Of a DNA stretch of 64,000 bases, positions 16,579 to 24,381 are shown piece after piece. A program made the translations under genes and the position numbers. Numbering within the stretch: the first letter of the stretch is position 1; each line of letters opens with the position of its first letter. This DNA is from Subtercola endophyticus (GTDB taxonomy: Bacteria; Actinomycetota; Actinomycetes; Actinomycetales; Microbacteriaceae): positions 3,100,001-3,164,000 of the forward strand of contig NZ_CP087997.1 in the NCBI RefSeq assembly GCF_021044565.1, written 5' to 3'. A model generated the notes under the pieces. It ran no database searches. It was given only the letters and a program-made list of their open reading frames with translations, and was not told the DNA's origin.

Positions 16579-17458
16579 TCTGCGTGAGCAAGAAACCGAA
16601 TACGCCGAGAGCCTCGCACTCGGCGCCGAAGAGGCGACCGGCGCGAACCGCCGCTCGTTCTTAGGCTCGTTCAACAAGATGCCGCCCTGGATCGGCGCAG
16701 TCATCGGCATCGTCGTCATTCTGATCGTCTGGCAGATCGTAGCCGTGACCGCGTTCTCGGTCACCGGATCGGTGCCACCACCCCTCGAGGTGTTCGCCCA
16801 GCTCGTGCACGACCTCACCGACAGCATCTACTGGAACGCCATCGCGGTGACCAGCATGTCGGCGCTCTGGGGCTTCATCTGGGGCAACTTGATCGCCTTC
16901 TTCTTGGCGTTCATCGTGCTGCTGATTCCGTGGTTCGAAGGGCTGTCTACTCAGCTCGCTGTGGTGTGCTCGTGCATCCCGTTGACCGCCATCGCGCCGA
17001 TCGTGACCCTGCTCTCACCGGCCGGCAGCCGCACCACGTCGATCTTCTTGGCGGCGCTCAGCGTGATCTTCACGACCGTCATCGGCACGCTGCTCGGGTT
17101 GCGGGCGGCGAGCGAGACACAACTCGACGTCGTCAAGGCGTACGGCGGGTCGAGGTTCACCCAGCTGCGCAAGGTGCGTCTGATCGCCGCTGTGCCGAGC
17201 ATCCTGGCCGCCCTGAAGCTCGCCGCACCGGCGGCGTTTCTCGGCGCGGTTCTGGGTGAATACTTCTTGCTCGGGGTCGACTCGGGTATCGGCATCCAGC
17301 TGCTGGCCGCTCAGGCGACAGCAGCCTCGGTCAAACTCTGGGCGCTGGCGCTGATCTGTGGCGGCATCGCGGGCCTGGCTTACTTCGTGATCGGCCGCAT
17401 CGGTCACCTCATCACGCCGTGGTCGCAGGGCGACTCGCGCGCCGGAGAGGGCTTCTGA
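16571..17458 (+). CDS. ABC importer permease 1 (NitT/TauT type)
   Basis: The 295-residue integral membrane protein has a cytoplasmic N-terminus of about 40 residues and then six predicted membrane helices ([39 protein letters not shown] and others). The ATPase-contacting EAA-like loop is [29 protein letters not shown] at 16571 is used; it overlaps the ATPase stop by 8 bases. It probably forms a heterodimer with the next permease, whereas most NitT/TauT systems use one permease as a homodimer. Confidence 0.9.
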   Translation: MTDLREQETEYAESLALGAEEATGANRRSFLGSFNKMPPWIGAVIGIVVILIVWQIVAVTAFSVTGSVPPPLEVFAQLVHDLTDSIYWNAIAVTSMSALWGFIWGNLIAFFLAFIVLLIPWFEGLSTQLAVVCSCIPLTAIAPIVTLLSPAGSRTTSIFLAALSVIFTTVIGTLLGLRAASETQLDVVKAYGGSRFTQLRKVRLIAAVPSILAALKLAAPAAFLGAVLGEYFLLGVDSGIGIQLLAAQATAASVKLWALALICGGIAGLAYFVIGRIGHLITPWSQGDSRAGEGF

Positions 17459-18351
17459 TGGCAACCGCAGCTCCCGTTCAGGCACCTATGGTGTCACGCG
17501 CGATGGTCAGCGAACAGACCGCAGGCACGATCAGGTACGTCTTTCGGCGCATCGGCACCACCGTTTTGACCATTGCCATCTCGAGCGCCATTCTGGTGAT
17601 TCTGTGGAGCCTGGCGATTCAGGTTCTGCACGCCAACCCGTTCATCGCGAAGACTCCGGTCGACGTGTTCAACTACCTCTTCGTCGACGCCCCCAAGAGC
17701 AAGACCACGGCGGCCGAGAATCGCGAACTCATCTCGGGCTTGCTCTGGGTCACGCTCTTTCACGCGCTGATCGGCTTCATTTTCGGTGTCGGTTCGTCGA
17801 TCGTCATCTCTGTCGCGTTCACGCTGATTCGGCCGATCGAGTTCATGTTCATGCCCATCGCGATGCTGCTGCGTGTGGTTCCGTTGCTGGCGATGGCTCC
17901 GGTGATCTTCTTGATCTTCGGTAACGGGCTCGTCACAGCAGCGTTCATCGGCGGCATCGTGGTGTTCTTCCCGCTACTGGTGAACCTCACACTCGGGTTC
18001 CGCTCGGTGAGCGCCCAGTCGGTCGACCTGGTGCGGGTCTACGGCGGAAGCCGCTGGACCATCATGCGCAAGGTCGCCATTCCGACGGCCCTGCCGTACT
18101 TCTTCGCCTCGATGCGCATCGCCGTTCCGGGTGCTATCACCGGCGCGATGCTCTACGAGTGGCTGTTCACCTACGAGGGCCTGGGCGCCGCGATCACGAC
18201 GGCCAAGTCACAGTCGCTCTACAACGAGATCTGGGCCATCGTGGTGGTGATCACGGTGACGTCGATTCTGCTCTACACGATCGCGACCTTCATCGAGACG
18301 GCGGTGCTCGCCAAGTGGGGTCCGAACGCCGGCAAGTCGACCGGGCGCTGA
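17458..18351 (+). CDS. ABC importer permease 2 (NitT/TauT type)
   Basis: The 297-residue permease paralogue has six membrane helices and the loop SVSAQSVDLVRVYGGSRWTIMRKVAIP, which aligns with the same loop in the preceding permease. Its ATG overlaps the upstream TGA (TGATG), so the two are translationally coupled. LYEWLFTYEGLGAAI near the C-terminus matches the NitT/TauT permease pattern. The last codons and stop lie in a 15-base tandem duplication (GGGCGCTGATACCTC at 18343-18357 and 18358-18372). Confidence 0.92.
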   Translation: MATAAPVQAPMVSRAMVSEQTAGTIRYVFRRIGTTVLTIAISSAILVILWSLAIQVLHANPFIAKTPVDVFNYLFVDAPKSKTTAAENRELISGLLWVTLFHALIGFIFGVGSSIVISVAFTLIRPIEFMFMPIAMLLRVVPLLAMAPVIFLIFGNGLVTAAFIGGIVVFFPLLVNLTLGFRSVSAQSVDLVRVYGGSRWTIMRKVAIPTALPYFFASMRIAVPGAITGAMLYEWLFTYEGLGAAITTAKSQSLYNEIWAIVVVITVTSILLYTIATFIETAVLAKWGPNAGKSTGR

Positions 18352-18372
18352 TACCTCGGGCGCTGATACCTC
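18343..18372. repeat. 15-base direct repeat across the permease stop
   Basis: GGGCGCTGATACCTC occurs twice head to tail. The first copy contains the TGA of the permease gene and the second repeats it, similar in kind to the arrays at the lipase and amidohydrolase gene ends. Confidence 0.85.
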
Positions 18373-18450
18373 TCGAGCTCGCCGGCGCCGCCGGGCATCC
18401 GTCGCCACATCACGGCGCAGCCTCCACACGCACGACCAGAAAGAACCGTG

Positions 18451-19221
18451 ATGGCACAGATCATCGATAAAGCACAGGCCGGGCAGAATGCGCGGCAGTA
18501 CCACATCGGCATCGCGCCGGGCGAGGTCGGCACGGTGGCGCTGCTGCCGGGCGACCCGTTCCGAGTTCCGCTGATCGCCGAGTTTCTGACCGACGTCACG
18601 GAGGTCGCACACAACCGCGAGCACCGCACCATGACGGGGTTCTACAAGGGCAAGCTCATCACCGCGACCTCGACGGGGATGGGATGCCCGTCGACGGCGA
18701 TTGCGGTCGAAGAGCTTGCCCGGGTCGGGGTGACCTCGTTCATCCGTGTGGGTTCGTCTGCGGGGCTGCAGCCCGGCGTGAACCCGGGCGACCTGCTGGT
18801 GAGCGAAGGGACTCTGCGTAACGACGGCACCACCGCCGCCTACGCCCACCCCGGTTTTCCGGCAGTGCCCGACCTCGAGCTCACGCTGGCGCTGCGTTCT
18901 GCGGCACTGGCTCTGCCCGGCGCCGGAACCGACTACGAGGTGCTCAGTGGCATCAACGCTTCGGATGATGCGTTCTACGCCGAGACGCCTGCGTGGATCG
19001 CCGAACTGAACTCGCTGGGCATCCTGAACGTCGAGATGGAGTCGTCGGCGCTCTACGTCGTGTCGAGGCTGCGCGGGCTGCGGGCCGGCATGATCTGCGC
19101 ATGCTCGTCGAACCTCGTCGACGGCACGAGCCTGTACGACCACGACGCCGGGGCGCTCAAGCGCGGCTGGCAGAACAGCATCGTCGCGGCGCTCGACGCG
19201 GCCGTGGCGCTCGACCTGTGA
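18451..19221 (+). CDS. Nucleoside phosphorylase, uridine phosphorylase family
   Basis: The 256-residue cytoplasmic enzyme splits nucleosides with phosphate to a base and ribose 1-phosphate. It has the PNP_UDP_1 motifs LLPGDPFRVP, STGMGCPSTAIAVEEL, FIRVGSSAGLQPGVNPGDLLV and NVEMESSALYVVS, where the Glu-Met-Glu segment contacts ribose. GDPFRVP and the GMGCPS loop are typical of uridine phosphorylase rather than purine nucleoside phosphorylase, but specificity cannot be read with certainty. ATG at 18451 follows an AGAAAG ribosome site; a GTG at 18448 is adjacent. It is about 100 bases after the permease gene and probably in the same transcript. Confidence 0.9.
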   Translation: MAQIIDKAQAGQNARQYHIGIAPGEVGTVALLPGDPFRVPLIAEFLTDVTEVAHNREHRTMTGFYKGKLITATSTGMGCPSTAIAVEELARVGVTSFIRVGSSAGLQPGVNPGDLLVSEGTLRNDGTTAAYAHPGFPAVPDLELTLALRSAALALPGAGTDYEVLSGINASDDAFYAETPAWIAELNSLGILNVEMESSALYVVSRLRGLRAGMICACSSNLVDGTSLYDHDAGALKRGWQNSIVAALDAAVALDL

Positions 19222-19286
19222 GCGGCGAACCCACGTCTGTTGGCCGCGCGGCCTCCGTTGCTCGCGGCCACCTCACGGTCGCCGAT

Positions 19287-19334
19287 TTTGCGCAGATGCA
19301 CCTAAGACGGGCGCCTTGGGTGCTTCTGCGCAAA
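19287..19334. repeat. Palindrome, family B copy 2
   Basis: Arms TTTGCGCAGATGCACC (19287-19302) and GGTGCTTCTGCGCAAA (19319-19334) pair with one mismatch. CTAAGACG follows the left arm and CGGG the right arm. The element matches the one at 4359-4406 in arms and flanks. It lies between the phosphorylase and nucleoside hydrolase genes. Confidence 0.85.
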
Positions 19335-19393
19335 GCGGGCGGCGCCGGGCATCCGAAGCCCAGGGTGTCGGGCGGGGCGGGTACGGTGATCGC

Positions 19394-20374
19394 ATGAGCG
19401 AAACGACCAGGCGCATCATCGTCGACACCGATACGGGCATCGACGACGCCTTGGCGCTGCTGTACCTGGCGGCGCAGCCCGAGGTGGAGTTCGTGGGCGT
19501 GACGGCCGTCTACGGCAACTGCATCACCGAAGACTCGCTGCGCAACATCGCCTACGTGCTGGGGCTGGCGGGGCGCACGGGCATTCCCGTGGCGCGCGGG
19601 GCCGCAGCACCGCTGAACGCCGAGCCGCACATCGCTCACTACGTGCACGGCTACGACGGGCTCGGCGACGTGCTCGCCGCCGAGGCGCGGCCGCTGCCCT
19701 CGACGCTCGTTTCGCAGAGCGCCGCCGAGTTTCTGGTCGAGCAGGCGCGGGCGCATCCCGGCGAGTTCGAGCTATTGACTCTCGGGCCGCTCACGAACAT
19801 CGCGCTGGCCCTGCGGGTCGAGCCTCAGCTGCTGACGCTGTTCCGGTCGATCACCATCATGGGCGGCAGCGGGCCCTTCCCCGAACTCGGGCAGAGCGAC
19901 ATGTTCGACGCGAACATCCAGAACGACGCGGATGCAGCGCGGCTGGTGTTCTCGGCCCCGGCGACCCGCCGAGTGATGGTGGGCGTGAACGCCACCGCCC
20001 AGGTCGTGACCGACGAGCAAGACATGGTGGCGCTGCACCGCTCGGGAACGGCGACCGGAGTGTTCTCGGCCGACATTCTCGAGTCGTACCTCGACTTCTA
20101 CCGGCTCGCCTGGGGGCGCCGGGTGAGTCCGGTGCACGATGGGCTCGCCGCCGGGCTGATGCTGCACCCCGAATGGATCGCCTCGAGCGTCACCGGCCCC
20201 GCGAACATCACCGACGACGGGTTCACCACCCGTGCCCGCATCATGCAGACGGCCGAGGGACGCACGGTGCCGTGGCCCATCGATGCGGTGCCCGACACGA
20301 TCGCCGTGACATCCATCGACCCCGCTTTTCACTCCGCATTCATTCACGCACTGATAGGAACCGCACCCCGATGA
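19394..20374 (+). CDS. Nucleoside hydrolase (IunH/Rih family)
   Basis: The 326-residue enzyme hydrolyses ribonucleosides to base and ribose. The signature DTDTGIDDA near the N-terminus coordinates the catalytic calcium, with VGVTAVYGN, LGPLTNIALAL, IIMGGS-like ITIMGGSG and VSPVHDGLAA following in normal order. Base preference is not determinable. The ATG is six bases after TACGGT with no ribosome site, which suggests a leaderless transcript starting here in addition to read-through from the importer genes. It ends in an ATGA overlap with the adenosine deaminase downstream. Confidence 0.93.
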   Translation: MSETTRRIIVDTDTGIDDALALLYLAAQPEVEFVGVTAVYGNCITEDSLRNIAYVLGLAGRTGIPVARGAAAPLNAEPHIAHYVHGYDGLGDVLAAEARPLPSTLVSQSAAEFLVEQARAHPGEFELLTLGPLTNIALALRVEPQLLTLFRSITIMGGSGPFPELGQSDMFDANIQNDADAARLVFSAPATRRVMVGVNATAQVVTDEQDMVALHRSGTATGVFSADILESYLDFYRLAWGRRVSPVHDGLAAGLMLHPEWIASSVTGPANITDDGFTTRARIMQTAEGRTVPWPIDAVPDTIAVTSIDPAFHSAFIHALIGTAPR

Positions 20375-21390
20375 CCGATATCGTGACCGAAACCGAGACC
20401 TCTACCCGCGACCTGGCGCTCTTGCCCAAGGGCCATCTGCACCTGCACATGGAGGCGGCCATTCGCGCCGAAAGCCTCCAAGATATGGGCGAGGAGGCAG
20501 ACATCTACATCGAGATGCCCGATCTGACGCAGACCTACAGCGACTTCACCGCGTTCAGCAACATCTACCGCAGCATGCTCGCCGTGCTCACAACGCCGGC
20601 GAACCTCTTTCGGCTCATCGACGAGGCGGTCGAAGACGCCGCGCGTGAAGGTGTCGTGTACGTCGAGTTCGGTGCCAGCCCGCACTTCTACGCCGAGACC
20701 TTCGGCTCGACGGAGGATGCCCTGCAGATCATCATCGACACGTGCGCCGCAGCGGGCGAGAAGCACGGCGTCGAGATCGGCCTGATGATCACCATCGACC
20801 GCACCAACAGCGTCGAGATCGCGAACGCCTACGCCGAGATCGCCGCCTCGTTCGCGGGTCGGGGCGTGGTGTCGTTGGGGCTCGCGAACGACGAGCGCGG
20901 GCATCCAGCAAAAGACTTCGCAGAGGCCTTCGCCATCGGCAAGGCGGCCGGCCTGCTCTCGACGCCGCACGCGGGCGAGCTCGCCGGGCCCGAGCAGGTA
21001 TGGGAGGCCGTCGAAGCGCTGCACGCCGACCGCATTCTGCACGGCGTGACGAGTGCGCAAGACCCGGCGCTGATGGCGCGGTTGGCCGCCGACGGAATCT
21101 GCCTCGACGTGTGCCCCACGTCGAATCTGCTGCTCTCCGTTGTGCCCGAGATCGATGCCCACCCGCTGCGCGTTCTGCTCGAGGCGGGCGTGCGCTGCTC
21201 GATCAACGCCGACGACCCGGTGCTGTTCGGGCCGAACATCCTCTCGGAGTACGAGCTGTGCCGCAGCGTGCTCGGGCTGACGGATGCCCAGCTCGCCGCT
21301 TGCGCCTGGAGCTCCATCGAGTGCGGCGGCGCCTCGCCCGAGCTCAAGGCGCAGGCCAAGCTCGGCATCGACGCCTGGCTCGCGAGCTGA
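20371..21390 (+). CDS. Adenosine deaminase-family protein (second copy)
   Basis: The 339-residue metal-dependent deaminase has GHLHLHMEAAIR as zinc site, STPHAGELAGPE with catalytic Glu, DRILHGVTS and CSINADDPVLFG. The usual LEGA is MEAA here and the rest is diverged from the ADA at 8.85-9.87 kb, so the two are not recent duplicates and may act on different 6-aminopurine substrates. Its start overlaps the nucleoside hydrolase stop (ATGA), so they are translationally coupled. With importer, phosphorylase and hydrolase it completes a nucleoside uptake and breakdown set. Confidence 0.92.
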   Translation: MTDIVTETETSTRDLALLPKGHLHLHMEAAIRAESLQDMGEEADIYIEMPDLTQTYSDFTAFSNIYRSMLAVLTTPANLFRLIDEAVEDAAREGVVYVEFGASPHFYAETFGSTEDALQIIIDTCAAAGEKHGVEIGLMITIDRTNSVEIANAYAEIAASFAGRGVVSLGLANDERGHPAKDFAEAFAIGKAAGLLSTPHAGELAGPEQVWEAVEALHADRILHGVTSAQDPALMARLAADGICLDVCPTSNLLLSVVPEIDAHPLRVLLEAGVRCSINADDPVLFGPNILSEYELCRSVLGLTDAQLAACAWSSIECGGASPELKAQAKLGIDAWLAS

Positions 21391-21403
21391 GCTCTCGAGA
21401 TCG

Positions 21404-21455
21404 ACTTTGCGAAAGGGGCCCCAAGAATCCGATCTTGGGGGCCTTTTCGCAAAGT
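21404..21455. terminator. Long hairpin after the second adenosine deaminase (family B-like ends)
   Basis: ACTTTGCGAAAGGGGCCCCAAGA cannot be shown in full here; the left arm is 21404-21426 and the right arm 21433-21455, with 21 of 23 positions paired and a 6-base loop. The CTTTGCG...CGCAAAG ends are shared with family B palindromes. Its position at the end of the nucleoside operon fits a terminator. Confidence 0.7.
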
Positions 21456-21528
21456 GGATTCCGCTCGGGCGGCTCGGGCGGCGGGGGTGAAGGTGCTTTC
21501 GCGTAGGCGGGGCACGTAAAATCGGCGG

Positions 21529-21945
21529 GTGACGAATACCGAGCCTGCACCCTTCGGAAAGAACGACCGGGGCAGCGGAAAGCTGCGCGACTACCAGGGC
21601 AGCCTGCTGCCGAAGAACGCACGGGTGACCATTCAGTTGGCCGGGAGCGATCCGCATGCCGAGGTCATTCGCGAGGCGAAGAGCCGAGGCGCCTCGACCA
21701 TCGAAGCGTTCATCGCCCCGCGCACTGTCGAAGAAGAACGCACGGATGCTCCGATGCCGGTGCGGCTGTTCATCCAGTCGCGCATGACCGACGTCGTGGG
21801 CTGGATTCCGCGAGGGCTCGAGGCGCCCGTCATCGACACCCTGAGGCGCCTCGAAGAGCCGGGACGCTCACCTCGCGTGCCCACCGCCATCGTGTCGACG
21901 CGTCACGGCCTGCGCGTGAACCTGCTCATCGGCCAAACGCGCTGA
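21529..21945 (+). CDS. Conserved hypothetical protein, about 138 residues
   Basis: I do not recognise a named family with confidence. The protein is soluble, with a short polar N-terminus (APFGKNDRGSGKLRDYQGS), then alternating strands and helices (ARVTIQLAGSDPHAEVIREA, PMPVRLFIQSRMTDVVGWIP, PTAIVSTRHGLRVNLLI) that suggest a compact alpha/beta domain. The GTG start lies exactly six bases after TAAAAT and has no Shine-Dalgarno sequence, so it is very likely expressed from a leaderless mRNA. Codon use matches its neighbours. Confidence 0.75.
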   Translation: MTNTEPAPFGKNDRGSGKLRDYQGSLLPKNARVTIQLAGSDPHAEVIREAKSRGASTIEAFIAPRTVEEERTDAPMPVRLFIQSRMTDVVGWIPRGLEAPVIDTLRRLEEPGRSPRVPTAIVSTRHGLRVNLLIGQTR

Positions 21946-22095
21946 TCGGCGTCGAAAGCTCCTCGTACGCAGACATTGGGCGCCCGAAAGCGGCGTGGTG
22001 CAACAAAGCGGCCAGAACGACACGAAAACACAGCCGTATTTTGCTTAGGGTCGATACACACCCACCAACACTCTCGCGCACGATCGGAGGTTCAC

Positions 22096-23559
22096 ATGCA
22101 CCAGTCCACGTCTCAGCACCCGAAGCCCCAATTCACGAAAGACGCCATCACCGGCGAACCCGAGGTCGTCGAAGACGAGCGCGACGACCGCGACGCGGGC
22201 GGCGTGAGCCGGGCATCCGTCTCGCCCGCGTGGGCCACCCTCAAGCAGGCCGTCACGACGCTGCGCGGTTATCAGCGCCCCGACGGCTCCGTCGACCCGC
22301 TCGTGTCGGCGCGCAGCCGCGAGGTGCACGAACTGGTCGACACCATCGTCGACAGCCTGCGCGCACTCACCGCCGACTTCGCCCACGACGCCGACTACCT
22401 CGCCGCAGCGGTACGCGACTTCGAGCGCTGGGTGAACGACGGCTTCGGTGTTCCCGACTTCTACGATTCGCTGGTGGCCTTTCACCCCGAGGCCGGGCGA
22501 GTGGATGGTCGGCGGCACGTCGTCGTCTTTCCCATGTATACGCAGAACGGCAGCTCCGACAAGCTGTTCGAGGCCGTGGCCATGGAGGTCATCTGGCCGT
22601 CGTTCGTCGCCGAACTCGAGGCCGGCGACTACTCGAACAAGCTGTTCGTGCCGATCCGGTTTCTCGATTTCACCGACGGGTACGACACCAATTCGGCCGT
22701 GCTCTTTCCGGAGACCGTGTCGATGCGCGCCGTTCCGGCGTTCACCTGGGGCGCCATCTTCGCCGACCGCGAGGCTGCGCGTTTTCGCGTCGTGGTGCGC
22801 GAAGCCGCAGCGGTCACCCGGCTCGAGCTTCCGGTGGGCGCGCAGCAGCTGCTCGACGACCAGGCGCTGGCCGAAGAGACTTTCGTGATGTGGGATCTCA
22901 TTCACGACCGCACGCACATGCGCGGCGATCTGCCGTTCGATCCGTTCATGATCAAGCAGCGCATGCCGTACTTCTTGTACACGCTCGAAGAACTGCGCTG
23001 CGACCTCACGGCGTTTCGCGAATCGGTGCGCATCGAGCGGTCTAGCGAGGGTGAGTACTCGGCGAAGGCCGTCGAGACGGCCAAGCGAGTACAGTACGCG
23101 ATTCTGTTCGACCGCATCTTCCGGTTCGCCCTTTCGGGCACTCGCGTGCGCAACTACGACGGGCTCGGCGGCCAGTTGCTGTTCGCCTGGCTGCACCAGC
23201 GTCACGTTCTGCACTGGACCGACACCCGTCTCACCATCGACTGGCCCGAGATCGCAGACCAGGTCATCGCTCTCGGTGCCGCCATCGACGACCTGTACTG
23301 GCGCTCGATCGACCGGCCGAAGACGGCCCACTGGCTCGCAGCGTACGACCTGGTGTCGTCGGTTGTAACGCCGAATCCGGCCTCGGTGTGGGCGAAGGGC
23401 CCGGATGCCCTGCCCCTCGACGGGCCGCCGAAGGGCCTGACCGACGCGGTCTTGCCCGACGAGTTTCCGCTGTCGATGTTCTACGAGGCGCTCGCCAAGA
23501 AGATGGGCGACGTCGTGGAGGGTACCTCGGGCATCACTGCGGCTGGCGTCGCGCGCTAG
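22096..23559 (+). CDS. DUF6421-type conserved protein, possible metal-binding
   Basis: The 487-residue actinobacterial protein resembles the group named DUF6421; I have no function for it. It starts at ATG 22096 after a strong CGGAGG ribosome site. The first 40 residues are polar and disordered, then mostly helical. A notable segment, WDLIHDRTHMRGDLPFDPFM followed by YFLYTLEELRCDLTAFRE, contains an HxxxH motif and a downstream Glu 20 to 30 residues later, a layout seen in zinc hydrolases. That is inference only. A terminator hairpin begins at the stop codon. Confidence 0.82.
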   Translation: MHQSTSQHPKPQFTKDAITGEPEVVEDERDDRDAGGVSRASVSPAWATLKQAVTTLRGYQRPDGSVDPLVSARSREVHELVDTIVDSLRALTADFAHDADYLAAAVRDFERWVNDGFGVPDFYDSLVAFHPEAGRVDGRRHVVVFPMYTQNGSSDKLFEAVAMEVIWPSFVAELEAGDYSNKLFVPIRFLDFTDGYDTNSAVLFPETVSMRAVPAFTWGAIFADREAARFRVVVREAAAVTRLELPVGAQQLLDDQALAEETFVMWDLIHDRTHMRGDLPFDPFMIKQRMPYFLYTLEELRCDLTAFRESVRIERSSEGEYSAKAVETAKRVQYAILFDRIFRFALSGTRVRNYDGLGGQLLFAWLHQRHVLHWTDTRLTIDWPEIADQVIALGAAIDDLYWRSIDRPKTAHWLAAYDLVSSVVTPNPASVWAKGPDALPLDGPPKGLTDAVLPDEFPLSMFYEALAKKMGDVVEGTSGITAAGVAR

Positions 23560-23582
23560 CCGCAGCGCGGGTGCGCTGCGGC
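23559..23582. terminator. Bidirectional hairpin terminator
   Basis: GCCGCAGCGC and GCGCTGCGGC form a perfect 10-base stem with a GGGT loop, fitted exactly between the stop of the DUF6421 gene and the stop of the convergent SnoaL-like gene. Confidence 0.75.
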
Positions 23583-23583
23583 G

Positions 23584-23934
23584 TCAGCCCTGGATGAGCA
23601 CGCTCGTGATGCGGCCTTCGGCCGTTGTGAACACGAAGCTGCCGCCGCCGTTGTAGCCTTCGCCGCTGACCTTGATCTTCACCTCGAGGCCACCACGGCC
23701 ATCCGTGGCCGGGCAGGTGCCGAGCACGGCGATGCGGCTGTGCACCCCGATGTTCTCGGCCACGTTCCACTCGGCGATCTTGTCGAGCCCGCGAAACACC
23801 CGCCCCCAGTCGTTCAGCACCGCCGCCGGAGCGAAAGCCGCAAGAAAGGCCACGGTGTCTTCGCTGTTGGTTGCGTCGAAGAACGCGCGGATGGCCGGGT
23901 CGAGGCCCTGCAGCGTGTCTGTGGTTTCAGGCAT
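23584..23934 (-). CDS. SnoaL/NTF2-like protein
   Basis: The 116-residue protein has the cone-shaped NTF2-like pattern: N-terminal helix (AIRAFFDATNSEDTVAFLAAF), AVLNDWGRVFRGLDKIAEW, and beta strands ending GSFVFTTAEGRITSVLIQG. Such single-domain proteins are polyketide cyclase-like, ketosteroid-isomerase-like or have no known activity. It has no close functional context, being convergent with DUF6421 and next to a small membrane protein on the same strand. Confidence 0.82.
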   Translation of the reverse strand: MPETTDTLQGLDPAIRAFFDATNSEDTVAFLAAFAPAAVLNDWGRVFRGLDKIAEWNVAENIGVHSRIAVLGTCPATDGRGGLEVKIKVSGEGYNGGGSFVFTTAEGRITSVLIQG

Positions 23935-24074
23935 GCGTCGAATCTACTGATGTGGTTGGCACGATCAAGCGGTTGACACAAGTCGGCCAGATGAACGCTG
24001 TGCGAACTTCTCATCGGCCTAAATACCGGGCGGCCCACCAGGCGCGCGCCGCAGAGGCGGCGGCGCAGGCGTCT

Positions 24075-24245
24075 TCACGGCGCGAACGTCGACGCCGGCT
24101 GGCCGGGGATGTCGGGAGCAGGCCCGGTGACGACGGCGGGTGCGCCGGGCACCACGTGCGAGACCGCGAGCGTCAGCGGCACCAAGATGACCGCGAGAAT
24201 CGCCAGCGTCACAACGATGAAGATCACGTTCCTGACCCAGCGCAT
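24075..24245 (-). CDS. Small single-pass membrane protein, 56 residues
   Basis: The start MRWVRNVIF follows a GGGAGG ribosome site. A positive N-terminus is followed by one hydrophobic helix (VIFIVVTLAILAVILVPLTLA) and a Pro-rich tail (VPGAPAVVTGPAPDIPGQP) likely outside the membrane. The function is unknown. It is divergent from the threonine aldolase gene. Confidence 0.6.
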   Translation of the reverse strand: MRWVRNVIFIVVTLAILAVILVPLTLAVSHVVPGAPAVVTGPAPDIPGQPASTFAP

Positions 24246-24381
24246 GCGGCGGCCTCCCGGTCTCCACTCTGCACGGTTGCCCGGCAGAAGTACAGTCGCC
24301 GCCGCCGAACGCCCGCGCGTTCGCAAACCGGTTGCGCCGAACGCAAGACGCGTGCGCCCCGCCTGCGAGAGACTGGATGCC

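Noticed and set aside
19222..19393. Second small gene between the phosphorylase and nucleoside hydrolase
   Set aside because: The space is filled by palindrome B2 and frames through it are short and arginine-rich with no start signal.
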